Source: Crotalaria pallida (lineage: Eukaryota; Streptophyta; Magnoliopsida; Fabales; Fabaceae). Taken from it: DNA of 64,000 nt. The notes under the pieces were generated by a model. The model ran no database searches. It was not told the origin of the DNA and saw only the letters and a list, made by a program, of their open reading frames with translations. The translations under genes were made by a program, and so were the position numbers. Location: NCBI GenBank assembly GCA_037953625.1, contig CM075652.1:149792597-149856596 (forward strand). The letters run 5' to 3'. Below, one piece after another: positions 35,345 to 46,320 of the stretch. Within the stretch, counting starts at the first letter, position 1; every line of letters starts with the position of its first letter.

Positions 35345-36364
35345 TCTTTTATAATCTAAAAAAATTATTTTTAAATTAGAAAGAACTCAGAAACGTGAAA
35401 ACATCGATCTTTGTCAAGTATGCAGAACAAAGATAAACAAATTTAATTCAAGGATCCCACAATAATTTCAGTCCTCCAACTTTAAAAAAAAAAAAAAAAA
35501 AAACTTTGTTGATTAAAAGAAGTATAATACTTCCCCTAAACCAAGAGAAATTGAAACAGTGTGTAACACTACTCCCAACAACATCCACCCTGTAGCTAGA
35601 AAGCTTAAAAAGCTTAAGTTAATAGTACCTATAATAACAGTGTTGTTCAATGTCAATGAGCTGTGATTTTAACTAACTAGATACGCATCATAAAATCAAC
35701 AACAACAAGAACATAAATACATCATTAGAACCTTAGCTTATCCCCTAAAAAATTTATGACAGCAAGTATTGAATCGGATTTCAGAGTTACTCAGCACTCA
35801 ACAGCTAATGAAAAATTAACATCTAATCATTATCTTATCTACTAATATATATGCTTTTTTTTTTATAGGAAAAAAACATACTGATAGCCTCCGCAAACAG
35901 TAAGAGAATTACCACCAAGCAGAGAATAAATACATCACACCAAGTTTACAAGAAAATCACCACCTGAAAAGCTATGCAGATTAACATACATCTGCTTATT
36001 AGCTACATATTTTTTTCTCTTATTAAAAGAAAAAAGATAGCTATATATTTTGTTGAACCAGGAGAGGATATGATTTATTATCCAGGCACCTTAATTGTGT
36101 GTGTGAACATTATGTGATACAAACATCAAACATTAAAACCAGTAAAGTAACATAATAGTGAGTTGAGATCTCAAGAATAGTTACTTTCTTAATATTAGTT
36201 CGTATGCATTAAGAAGCAACAGCAAATATCTTACAACAAAAGATGAAGGAAAACATTAAAATCAGTGAAGTAATAGAATAATTACTTTCCTAATAACATC
36301 AGTACATGCATTAGAAGTAAGCATTAATCAGAAATAATCTAAAAACTACTTCTTTATCTTCATC
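35345..36364. other. Intergenic, possibly 3' region of the small gene at 36365-36702
   Basis: AT-rich with a poly(A) run at 35486-35504. No coding signal. Confidence 0.35.
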
Positions 36365-36702
36365 TCATGATCTCATCCTTAACATCAACTTCATTTTACA
36401 CCCCATGTCACTGTGGTCTGGAAAAAAAAAATTTAAAAACTCAAAGTTAGACATAATCAATTAACAAAAAAAAAAAAAAAGACAAAAGACTATTTCACCT
36501 TACCTCTCACATTCTCCATTCTTATGCTGATAACAGCATTTTCATTACAGAATTTGTTTTTGCACTGATTGCACTCAAATTTGAGGTTTGAATGCTTGAA
36601 CTTACTATGGGACTGCACACCATCAGGATCATGCAAACTTTTGTTGGTGCAATTGACACATTGAATCATGGGAGAAGAGGAAGGAGGTGGTGATGCTTCC
36701 AT
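36365..36702 (-). CDS. Small two-exon Cys/His protein, hypothetical
   Basis: Exon 1 (36504-36702) ends at a good donor (GTAAGG). Exon 2 (36365-36417) follows a CCAG acceptor and keeps the frame, giving 83 residues. The protein has two Cys pairs (IQCVNCT near residue 15 and FECNQCK near 43) separated by SHSKFKH, resembling C2H2-type zinc-finger spacing. A further Cys/His stretch (DHSDMGC) lies in exon 2. I do not recognise the family. A hAT-like element begins only 62 bp upstream of the ATG, so its promoter is either inside that element or has been displaced. It could be a fragment of a larger zinc-finger gene. Confidence 0.5.
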
Positions 36703-36763
36703 GGATGATTAAAGGAGTAGTCGGTAGATGATATATGAAAAGATAAGAGTTTTACTATTGCAG

Positions 36764-37840
36764 TAGGGGTGGCAAAATTATCCATAATCCATGACTCATC
36801 CTAATCTATTATATTTTTCATCCATCCAATCCATCCATTTAAAATAATGGATCTAAATGGATATGATCCATTGGACAACTTTAAAATTGGATGGATTACA
36901 ATCCATCCTAGATATCCGATGGATATCCAAATATTCATCCAAACGGATGTATATCAAATTCATCCAAAATAATTTTTATAAATTTTTAAAAAAAATTATT
37001 TTTTATTTTATTTATTTATTTATTTAGCTTTTTTATTATTTTTTATTTATTTAGCTTTAAAAAAAATAAAATAAAAATCATGAGATCCTAACTCCGCAGA
37101 AGTGAAAATAGATTCTAAACTTAGTGGCATTGGTTTGTCCAGTAACAGAGGACTCGATTGTGGGAGTAGAGTATTAATAAGAAATCTGACGCAACTATAA
37201 TTGAAATTCTCTGAAGATTCATTCAACAATACTCAAGTAATTAGAAGCTGAAGTTGTATTATATTATTTATATGAATGCAACTTTTGGACTATTGGACTA
37301 ATTTAGCTGACCCCATAGTCCAAAAGACAATCTGGTGGTGCTTGGTTTGGTAGGGTTGGGGGCGGGGTTCATTATGGGTAGAAGGTCAGCGGGATTAAGC
37401 CATCGTTCAAGGGCGAAGGGTTAGGAAAGAAGAGGGCTGCGGTTGAAGAACTGTGGCGGTCGATCTGGCGGCGACGTGGTGGCAGCCGAAAGAGAGGGCG
37501 GTGGTGGCGACACGCTGTTTTCTCCATGGATGTCTTCTCCTTGCGTTTTTTTCACTCTTCAATGGCAGCTTGGTTGAGTCTCGGGGAAAAGATTAAAATA
37601 AGGGCAATTTGGTAACAAGAAAAAAAATTTAAAAAAAAAAAAAACAAATGGATTGGATGGATGCCATCCATCCAATCCTTTCAAATGGATCAATGGATGG
37701 ATGGAAATCCATCCATTAAGTTAGGATACGGATTATTTCAAGAAGGATGAAATGTATTTTAATAGTTTGTTGGATATTTTTAAATTCATCCATAAAGATC
37801 CAAATCCAAATTCATCCAATCCATCCATTTGTCACCCCTA
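36764..37840. mobile_element. hAT-like element, TAGGGGTGGCAAA ends
   Basis: Begins TAGGGGTGGCAAA and ends TTTGTCACCCCTA. Subterminal CATCCAATCCATCCA / TGGATGGATG repeats lie at both ends, with a GC-rich GGCGG block at 37430-37510. Unlike the other hAT-like elements here it has no matching flanks: TATTGCAG on the left, CTTTTAAG on the right. The right flank is exactly where the inverted cullin exon copy starts. Confidence 0.7.
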
Positions 37841-37986
37841 CTTTTAAGGGAGTTGATCAAGCAATGGAAAACTATCAAAAGTTGGTGAGGTGGCTTAAGG
37901 AGCTCCTACTTCATCTTGATTTTAATCTCAGTGTGTGTTCCCGAACATCTGTCACCAAAACCGGTTTTAACTGTTTTCGATACGTC
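37841..37986 (+). pseudogene. Inverted copy of cullin-like exon 3
   Basis: About 143 bp on the + strand match the reverse complement of 38687-38830 (exon 3 of the cullin-like gene) with about three differences. One lost G breaks the frame after the residues RELIKQW, and two substitutions change CGGCC to CGAAC. It starts at the hAT-like element's end and runs tail-to-tail into cullin exon 5, so it is an orphan exon in the wrong orientation. Confidence 0.8.
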
Positions 37987-39448
37987 AAATATCTCTTCGC
38001 TTGCATGCGTCACCAGCAACTCATGTTGCACTCTCTTCAAATATCTCTTCTCAGTGATGGAAGGGAGGTTGGAAGTAACCTTATCCTTCTCCATCTGCAA
38101 GCATTCCTCAGCCTTCGCAATTAAGAGAAGAAGGTATTAGAAGAGCAGAGCAATAAAACAGAGGCAACAAGACTTGCTTACCTTCTGCATGTACTCTTGA
38201 CAAGAATAGAAGTCAATCCACACTATCGCCCTCTTGCGATAGTAACGAGCAGTGGCACCGATAATTTCTCTCTCAAACATTCTTTTGTAACAACGGACTT
38301 GTCTTGTAACCAATGCATCAAGTGCGTCCGTTGTAGCTACGGTGTTCTTAGATACAAGATCCAACATACCAGCCATTCCTATCTCCAAAAAAAGCTTAAC
38401 AATGTCTTTTATCCAAGTAATATGGATCTCATTAACCGCGCGACCTTGCTCGGTCTGGGACACGAGGAAAATAACATAATTCAGAAACATAATACAACTA
38501 AAACAAACATAATAAAACATAACATGATGACAATAAAGTAAGATACATATACATACAAGAGTAAACACGGTTTTTCTGGCGATATACAAGATCTCAGCAG
38601 AAATCTGTATTCAACATAAAACTATCAAAGACAAATGATTGGGAACATGATGGAAAAAAATGATGAAAGATTGATAACGGACCACGTATCGAAAACAGTT
38701 AAAACCGGTTTTGGTGACAGATGGCCGGGAACACACACTGAGATTAAAATCAAGATGAAGTAGGAGCTCCTTAAGCCACCTCACCAACTTTTGATAGTTT
38801 TCCCATTGCTTGATCAACTCCCTTAAAAGGGATGGACCATCTTTTTGTCTTATAGATGGTGCAATCTTATAAAACAAAGTAAAGAAGAATAAGAAAAAGG
38901 AAAAAAAAAAAAAAAAAGTAAAGAAAGCAATACAGAGGAAACATAATACTAGGTAACTTTCCGTACCTCAGAGCTAACATAGTGAATTAATGCTAGCTTA
39001 TACTTATCCAAAAGTTGTTCAGGAAAGCCATTTTGAATGCCATCTTGGGACAAACATAACACACTAATCTTTCTACGAAGAACTAACATTAAGGAAAATG
39101 CGAATAATAATATCAAAACCTAGCATTAGAATAAATAAACAAAGGAAAAACATTACACATCTTTCAATAAAGAACTAACATTAAGGAAAATAGGAATAAT
39201 AATAACCAAATCCTAGCATTAGAATGATTAAGGAAAAATAGGAAATAATAATAACCAAAACCTAGCATTAGAATAATTAAGGAAAATAGGAAATAATAAT
39301 AACCAAAACCTAGCATTAGAATAGCATTACAATAAATAAACAAAGGATACTGGCTAACCATTAGATACTCCTCGTTAGAGAAAGGAGTTTCTAAAAATCC
39401 CCCTTCCACAATCCTTTCAATATATTTTTCGAAAGCAATATCCTCCAT
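37906..39448 (-). CDS. Truncated cullin-1-like gene, five open exons
   Basis: Exons in - order: 39359-39448, 38967-39068, 38683-38865, 38182-38454 and 37906-38112. Introns are GT-AG and every exon is in phase 0, giving 284 residues without a stop. Recognisable cullin-1 N-terminal segments: PFSNEEYLM, LLDKYKLALIHYVSSE, LLRELIKQWENYQKLVRWLKELLLHLD, LFLEIGMAGM, ATARYYRKRA, SCQEYMQK, AEECLQMEKDKV and KVQHELLV-like KRVQHELLVTHAS. Full cullins are about 740 residues. This one stops in the N-terminal repeat region, and its last 20 or so residues read antisense through the inverted exon copy. The C-terminal RBX1-binding and neddylation part is absent. In full cullins the N-terminus binds SKP1 and F-box proteins. 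Whether this copy is expressed is unknown, and it may be a pseudogene. Confidence 0.65.
39070..39345. repeat. Minisatellite in intron 1 of the cullin-like gene
   Basis: Units of about 51-53 bp with AACATTAAGGAAAATAGGAA, TAATAATAACCAAAACC and TAGCATTAGAAT. Four or five copies are recognisable. Confidence 0.7.
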
Positions 39449-39804
39449 TGTGACTGCAAAAATAGAATTCAGATCAGATTTGTCCTCAGACCACAATTCA
39501 GACCGCAATTAAAGTAAATGCAAGTAACAGCAATAGCTAAGTGGAAGAAAAGAATTGTTGACCAAAACGCTTCGATTAAGAGATGCGATGCGATTGAGAG
39601 TGATGCGGTGGTGAGTGTGAGTGTAACCAAAACGCTACGATTAAGAGATGCGATTAAGAGTGATGCGGTGGTGAGTGTGAGTGTGGTGAGAGATTGAGAG
39701 ATGCGATGCGATTGATAAGAGAAGCAGGGAAGGACATTACGAAATATGATGCTTCTAGATATTTTCTATCGCATTGCGAAATGATACGGGATGATGCTTA
39801 AAGG
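39449..39804. other. Upstream region of the cullin-like gene
   Basis: A duplicated segment at about 39590-39690 (GAGATGCGAT, GATGCGGTGGTGAGTGTGAG, twice). The Mutator-like element begins at 39814. Confidence 0.45.
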
Positions 39805-39813
39805 GAAAAAAAA

Positions 39814-40725
39814 GACTCTTTCTTTTTGAACCCCCCTGATTACTCAATGGCCCCCGTTTTAATTTTTGTGGACGAAGTTGTCCTTTATTTACCGCCTGAA
39901 ACAAGGCGGACATCACTTTCCGCTTTTTAAAAGTCGGGAACACATTTAATATTTCCGACTAGTTAGAGTCGGAAACATACCGACTACATAGAGTTGGAAA
40001 TTCCGACTGGTTAGAGTCGGGAATTCTGCTATTTGCATATGTGTTGAATCTTGCATGAATGTATAACTTAATACATGTTACTTGTTAAGCTCTAAGACAA
40101 TCCTTTCTGTTTTATGTTCAAATAGCTGCAAAAACCAAATGGACATTTTGCAACAAAGTTTCAAGCGTAAGCCTTTGAAGCATATAGATCGATAAATTCT
40201 TGATGAACCCAGGATGCTATTATGATGAGATGGAATAAAAAGGAAAACCGTAGGTTTTTTCCCATAATAAAAGGTGCTTCCACATGCCATATGAATAAGT
40301 GTCCCCAAATACTGACTTTTTTAGAGTTGCAGCGATAAACAAATTTACATATCTTTATGATGGCTTGTTTCATTGTATTCTTGAGCATTAAAAAAAAAAA
40401 AAGAAAAAAACATTGAGATGCCGGTTTTGGGAAGACCATAGATTTATTCTTGGTCTTGGTTATTGCGGACCAGTTGATCACAGATGCAGGTTTGCTACGT
40501 ATACAGGTTTGCATTTTCCCGACTCTAACCAATCGGAATTTCCGACTCTATGTAGTAGGTAAGTTTCCGACTCTAATTAGTCGGAAATATTAAATTTGTT
40601 CCCGACTTTTAAAAAGCGGAAAGTGATGTCCGCCTTGTTTCAGGCGGTAAATAAAGGACAACTTCGTCCACAAAAATTAAAACGGGGGCCATTGAGTAAA
40701 TAGGGGGGTTCAAAAAGAAAGAGTC
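39814..40725. mobile_element. Mutator-like element with ~215-bp TIRs and 9-bp TSD
   Basis: 912 bp with near-identical inverted arms. Each starts GACTCTTTCTTTTTGAACCC and continues through GGCCCCCGTTTTAATTTTTG and TTTACCGCCTGAAACAAGGC to several ATTCCGACT/AGTCGGAA palindromes. Flanks GAAAAAAAA (39805-39813, 40726-40734) are an exact 9-bp TSD. No transposase is present. The interior of about 470 bp is not repetitive and may hold captured exon pieces. High arm identity suggests a fairly young insertion. Confidence 0.85.
40069..40510 (-). pseudogene. Possible captured gene fragments inside the Mutator-like element
   Basis: Read on the - strand, the interior has a stretch KPASVINWSAITKTKNKSMVF. 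Further on, an acceptor TTTTTGCAG is followed by an exon-like LFEHKTERIVLELN segment and then a GTAACA donor. The reading is interrupted by poly(T) and stops. It looks like host DNA with introns carried by the element (Pack-MULE), but I do not recognise the source. Confidence 0.35.
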
Positions 40726-40850
40726 GAAAAAAAAAGAAATTTTCTATGCTTTCTACTTATATTTACTCAACTCTCTCTCTCTCTCTCGTATACGGGATCA
40801 AGGTGGGTAATTAGGTCCTTTTCTTAAAAATAAATAAATAAAAGGGAATT

Positions 40851-41035
40851 ACTAGTATGCAACCTAAATTTGGATGGTTGTTATGCAACCCTTTATTAGA
40901 ATAATTTGGATGGTTGTCATGTCATTGTTTAAAATAGTCAAAATTGTTTTTTTTTTTTAATGATAAGGTGGCAAACTCTCATTAGTCCAATAAAGGATTG
41001 CATAGCAACCATCTAAATTCATATTGCATACTAGA
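40851..41035. mobile_element. Small foldback MITE, ACTAGTATGCAA ends
   Basis: ACTAGTATGCAACCTAAATT and GGATGGTTGTTATGCAACCC at the left are mirrored by GGATTGCATAGCAACCATCT and AATTCATATTGCATACTAG at the right, so the whole 185 bp is nearly palindromic. Confidence 0.65.
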
Positions 41036-41621
41036 AATATAAATCTATCAATTTTAATTTTTACTCATTTTATTTATATTACGAGAAAACACTTATTTAA
41101 TAAAGAAGAATAGTTTTGTCAAATAACTTGTATTTCAATAGTACAATACTTGAATTAACTTGGCATGTATTCCCGATATGTAAAGGCATATACAATCACA
41201 TAAATCTAGTCCTCTGAGAAAGTTTTCCAGAAACACAAACGGGAACTAACTTGATCAAATAAAAAACCTCTTCACAAGTATAGCATGAATATAAAAGTAA
41301 ACATGAATGAAGCAGGAAAGCAAAAATTACAATTTGACACATGATTAGGGTTTCCTTTTGGAGGAATCAAAGGTAGAAAATAAGAATTAAATGAGTTGAA
41401 GGCCCAAGGGTGGTCTGAGATATGTGGGAGAAAGATCAATTTGCAAGCAAAAAGCATTAGGTGTTGGACATGGAAAGTAGTATTCAGGTTTAAGTACATA
41501 AATACATGTAACCAGATAAGCAAATAGAAGCATATCAAATTTTCAGTCTAACATTGAAAACAGCTCCACTTTTTTAACGCAACTAGTTACTCCACCACTC
41601 ATTATATAAAAATAAAATTAA

Positions 41622-41652
<31 letters not shown>

Positions 41653-41690
41653 AACAAAAAAAGAAGAAGGGACTCTAACCATAAAGATCT
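41036..41690. other. Intergenic AT-rich DNA
   Basis: Long poly(T)/poly(A) junction at 41621-41660. The reverse-strand frame 41272-41538 shows no domain. Confidence 0.35.
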
Positions 41691-41696
41691 ATCTGC

Positions 41697-42116
41697 AATG
41701 TCTAGGGAATGACGAGTTGACAGATGCCCAAGATGAATAATAGGTTTCCTGCCACATGATTTTGTTAAAGGAGCCCTGATTCACTGAAACAAAGAAACAT
41801 ACACATACATATATAACAACATCATCAATTTTCTTTATTGTAGTGGAAGGGGCCAAATTCATTTACATTAGAAGAAAAAAGAGAAATAAAATAAAGTCAT
41901 ACATTCCATTCTTTTCGGAACCGGCTTCACATTACTAATTGGCCTTGTCAAAGTAGAAATCTTTAGCTTCTCATTCATTGGTATAGTACCAGTCTTCAAT
42001 AATGGTGAGACCCTACTACTACTTCCCTGTTCACGCGGATCTTCCTCAATCTCTTCTTTGTTGGATATTTTCTTCATTGAATCTCTCTGCCCAAACCCAT
42101 AGGGAGGAAGATGATC
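41697..42116 (-). CDS. 3' exons of an unidentified - strand gene
   Basis: An exon starting after TTTTGCAG at 42116 reads DHLPPYGFGQRDSMKK and continues Ser/Glu/Pro-rich to KPVPKRMEC. It can be spliced from a GTATGA donor at about 41903 to an acceptor TTTGTTTCAG near 41785, giving a short C-terminus (ESGLL) and a stop. If unspliced it reads to a stop at 41868-41870. The hydrophilic, phosphosite-like composition differs from the surrounding DNA. The 5' part is not found. The first exon could be the frame at 45763-46023, which would need an intron of several kb. Confidence 0.35.
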
Positions 42117-43900
42117 CTGCAAAATAAAAAACATGGATGCATAAGGATAGGGTTGAATTCAAAGAAAACTGTCTCCACTATAAAACTGTGTACACAGACT
42201 CGTTTCCACTCAATAAAAGGTCTCAAGAAATTCAATGGATGAGCAAGAAAACTGTGTGCTCAAGTCATTCGTGATTTATTTACAGGATAAAAAATTTTAT
42301 GCAGCCAATTTTAGAATGTGGCATCTTGATATAGTAGCTTAGGTAACAAGCAGAAAAAAGGATATTAGATACCCAAAAAAAAACTATGTAAAAGTTGTGG
42401 GCCACAAATAAACTGCAGAAGGTTCAAAGATTTCAAATAAGAGAATGTAAGATAATTAGAGCATTGCCAAAGAATAACAGGCCAGAAATATTAGTGAAAA
42501 AAGTGGGGAACTGAAGAGCTCTTATGAGCTAATGTAATATTTTCCCTAAATTGTCAGTCTCTCGGTAGCATTAGAAGGATTTATTATCATCCTCATCCAA
42601 ACTTATTTTCAATATTCATAATTTGATTTAGGAAACAAAAAAAAAAAAACAGCAGTCAAATAAAAAAAAAAGAAGGGCCTTTGGGAAGATGCAATGGCTA
42701 TAAGAGAGACAGATGTACATAAACCTGATGGCTTTGACGTCATTTAGCTTTACCAAATGGGCAACTCCCAGCAAAAGAGATCAAGCCATGAATGGCCAAT
42801 CGTAGAGAGCAGTTAGACACCGAACCTCTAAGAATGGTTAACTATGAGCTCAAAGCATGTTCATGCATAACCTGTTTGATCACAGTGTAGAATCAGTAGC
42901 TAGACACAAAGTAATTAACATGATGTTAACATTTTACCAAGCATCCCTTCATAAGAAAACATAAATGATTTACATTTCACCATCACTATTATTGCGATAT
43001 CAGACTCCGCAAACCAATGAAGGTGTACTGCTAAGGGAGTTAACCTTTTGAGCCAATGTCTAACCACATACCTGAAAGACAACCACCTTCAAAGGTTATT
43101 GGAATTGGAGTAACAGCAAACATGGTAGATTTGGTTTATGTACTCCAGCAAGAGGGGGAGTACTGAAATAATAGCAATTAAATTAATTCGTATATATTAT
43201 TGCCCATTGTACCCTCAAAGCCTTTTTTTCAGTCATACTAACACTCAGGAATGAGGTCCTACCGTGCTAGACACTTGAGTATTCAAAGAAATAAGGGTTC
43301 TCTCTTTCTATACCGCCCACAACCCGAAAGTTCAAACATGCAAGTATTCATCCCCAAACAAGAAGCAGCAAAACCAACATTAATCATCACACAAGTCATT
43401 TCACAGATAATGCAAATCGTAAAATGTAATAAAATATAAATAAACCATATATATTACTGAATACTTATTGTTTACCATTGAATCCTCCTCAGTAACATCT
43501 TATCCAGAAGTCAATCTATTTCAATATTATCCATCTCATTGCTTCTTTACCTTCTCCTAGGTAATTTTTAGGGAAGAACTTAAAAGACAAAATATTACTA
43601 ATTTCGATATGATGACGACTCACTATGCACTGAAATTCTAAATTTTGAAATATACATTCTGCTACTTTCTTAGTTAGGATGGAAGTTTTAGGTGAATGCT
43701 ATTGTCTAACAGTGAGTTGATATTGTGTATCGATAGGAGAAAGGGGAGGGCAATAAGCATTCAATTGGTCAGTTGGAATTTGGTAGGGACAGACTCAGGC
43801 TCTCGAAATCCTGAGGGGTACATTATATTATTTCACTTAATCAATTGGTCCGACCTGCAAATAATAAATGAGGCTTAATCATCAAAAACAAGGCTAAGAT
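42117..43900. other. No convincing gene
   Basis: Moderately AT-rich and possibly intronic to the - strand exons on either side. Open frames at 43251-43439 and 43696-43878 are short and unrecognised. Confidence 0.35.
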
Positions 43901-43904
43901 GGAG

Positions 43905-44345
43905 ATTCCTATGTAATCGGACAATTTCTCAGAAGAACAAATCTAATATGTGAACAACATCATTGGTCTTTTGACACGATATGAAATAGGCCATTTTTGA
44001 CAATCTGTCCACAACCACCATCACGGAATCCTTTCGTCATAGTGTAAAGGCACTCCTAGTCCATGCTGACATCTTCCCATGGTGCAGTTGGTACTAGTAG
44101 AGATAGGTATAGCACAGTGTTTTGACTTTTGGACTTACCAAGATGCATATTCGACGCCTTTGAATGTGACGAATGACATCCCTTTAAGTCTAGGCCAGGA
44201 GAAGGGGCTTCTGTCTTATCTGAATCAAAGTGTCGAGCTAATCCTCCATCATGTGCTCCCCAAATGATTGCTTCTCTTAAGGAGCATCAGGGAATACACA
44301 AGACATCATTTTTGAACAGGAACCCCTGTTTGCTGATGGCAATGT
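43905..44345 (-). pseudogene. Ty3/gypsy integrase remnant
   Basis: The - strand carries, in broken frames, the order expected for a gypsy integrase: GFLFKNDVLCIPDAPLRE, then a histidine segment (GAHDGGLARHFDSDKT), then VLYLSLLVPTAPWEDVSMD, then FRDGGCGQIVKNGLFHI (corresponding to the VDRFSKMAHF block). Stops and frameshifts separate the pieces. Reverse transcriptase and LTRs are not seen nearby, so it is a 5'-truncated fossil. Confidence 0.7.
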
Positions 44346-45480
44346 TGGAAATATTGACTTTCTCCAAATATTGCTAAAATATGGATCATCATTTTTCATA
44401 AACTATTAAAGCATCCAATAAATCATGTCTCATTTTCAGCTTTTTATGTTTTCCTTTTATTTAATCTAATAGATTTCACTCAGTTGCATAGCAAGTTTGT
44501 AAAATAACTTTAGCTCAATTGACTAGCTACACAGTTAACCGCTAAAAGTTCGTAACTATAAACTAATTTTACTAACAAACAATTAACCCTATCATGCCTA
44601 TTGTGTCCTCTCATCCAATGCAATATTATGATGTATCGAGATTTGACAACCCAACATTCAATCTCAAACAACATTGCAGATCTTGTACCTATGAGGTAAA
44701 AATCTACCTGAAGCTTGAGCAGTACCTTTCTATTACAATTACCATTAGAAGCACTACTCCATTTCATAAACCAAGCTTAAATCCTATGGTTTAAATCTCC
44801 ATTAATTTGACCGTCATTTTGTTTGATTGATCCAAGATAGGTGTGGTATGATATCTAATATTCACCTCCAAGCTAGAATAGTTGCATCTCTTGTTAAACT
44901 TACATTTAACACACTCCACCTTACTTCCACCTAAACAAAAATCAAATCCTTTATTTGGACAATTGTGCTTAACATGGTTTACGTGAACAGTTTGCTTCAA
45001 ATCTGAAGACCTCTAATTGCTTTGTATCCTAAGTTTTATGTTATGTGCGGATCTAGTTCGTGGATTTGTTCTTATTTATACTTGAATTGATCAGAGGCAA
45101 CCCTTATTTGGAATAACTTGTTTGGTGTCTATAGTGAAGATTGGGTGTGCCTGATGGATTTAAGATATTCGTTAGCATCAAGTTTATGGCTATAGGAAGG
45201 AAGCTAAAAAACCTTCGCAATGTGCTTGATTAGGTGTTTCGTGGAGCATTTGATTGCAAAGAAATGCTAGAATTTTCTCAAGGCGTTTTATGTCTCTTTA
45301 TTTCATTTGGGATAGAATTTTCTCTAAACTCTGTGTGCTGTTCTGTCGATGGTCTCTTTAGTCTTTAGAGGGGTATCCGTGTCTGATTTGCAAAGAGAGA
45401 GCGGCATGCTCTATTGAATGCTATTGGTTCTTGGCTTTTTTGGAGCCTCTTTGTTTTGCATATTTGTTTTTTCTTTAGTC
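44346..45480. other. Unassigned, probably old retroelement debris
   Basis: A - strand frame at 44791-45000 contains CPNKGFDFC and VECVKCKF, cysteine pairs that hint at a retroelement or zinc-knuckle fragment. It is not enough for a call. Confidence 0.3.
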
Positions 45481-45489
45481 GTGAATAGA

Positions 45490-45635
45490 AAAATAGAACT
45501 AATTTTTGGGGAGGATAGATGTATTTAGCTTCATCATCGTAAATAGAAAAATTGTTTCCAAGATTCAAACCTATAATATCCTAGTCCCTAAACAAGAACC
45601 TTACCGTTGCGCCAAAATTATAGAAAAGCTTTATG
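45490..45635 (-). mobile_element. tRNA-derived SINE (Au-like), - strand
   Basis: On the - strand TTTGGCGCAACGGTAAGGTT (A box) is followed by TAGGTTTGAATCTTGGAAAC (B box). The spacing and the post-B-box GGAAACAA are those of Au-type SINEs. The same A-box type occurs in AGO10 intron 20. Confidence 0.65.
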
Positions 45636-45762
45636 TAACTCCACCGGTCCAACATTTACATAATCTCGATAAACAAATATGAATTTCAGTTTCCAAACCC
45701 AATTTTAATAGAGAAAAGTCAAAAAAGCCCCTTCTTCATCTTTCATCATCCCATCCCAAATC

Positions 45763-46023
45763 CTATTGAACCTCAACTTTCTCGATTGTGCACTTGGATG
45801 TCTCTTCTTCCTCCGCCTCATCATCGCCACCAACCTGCATCGGTTCGCCATCGTTATCACAAGCGGTGACATTGGCAGAGGATAAGGAATTCTCCGGCAC
45901 CACCAAGTGGAGTGAGGAGAGGAAGGTGGAGAGATGATGGTGGGCATGGTGAAAGGAAGTGTGGATTTGGTGGAGATGGGTGGGGTTGGTGGTGGCGATG
46001 GCGGTGGCGATGGAATCATCCAT
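45763..46023 (-). CDS. Acidic 86-residue reading frame, possibly a first exon
   Basis: Starts MDDSIATAIATTNPTHLHQI, has a His-rich stretch (SFHHAHHH) and a highly acidic tail (GGDDEAEEEETSKCTIEKVE). A splice-like GAG|GTTCAA near the end suggests it may continue in another exon. The amino-acid use looks protein-like, in contrast to the Pro-rich alternative frame at 45705-46019 over the same bases. I cannot name the family. Confidence 0.45.
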   Translation of the reverse strand: MDDSIATAIATTNPTHLHQIHTSFHHAHHHLSTFLSSLHLVVPENSLSSANVTACDNDGEPMQVGGDDEAEEEETSKCTIEKVEVQ

Positions 46024-46317
46024 GAAAAAAGAGTAAAGAAAAAAAGAAATTGAATTTTTGATGGAACAGAACGATGAGTGTCTTTGGGTGGGCGATGTTA
46101 AATAAATAAATAAACGGAGCAGAGTGAAGAAGTAGTACAGTACAGAACAGTAGTTGGAGAGTGGCAGATGAGGGAGGGATTCGGGGTTCAATGGGTTTGG
46201 GATGGGAAGGTGAAAAGTGAGGGGGGGGGGGACTTTTTTGACTTTTCCCTTTTAAAATAGAGTTTGGGACAAGCTGGGCTTTTGGGAACTAAAATTCAAC
46301 AAATTTGGGGGGCATGC
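46024..46317 (-). promoter_or_regulatory. Upstream region of the 86-residue frame
   Basis: Leads from a Harbinger-type element to the ATG at 46023. Contains a (G)11 run at 46221-46231. No defined promoter motif. Confidence 0.3.
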
Positions 46318-46320
46318 TAA

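Noticed and set aside
45705..46019. 104-codon Pro-rich frame on the - strand
   Set aside because: Same bases as the more protein-like MDDSIATAIA frame. Its Pro/Thr/Met repeats are a frame-shifted reading of His/Ser codons.
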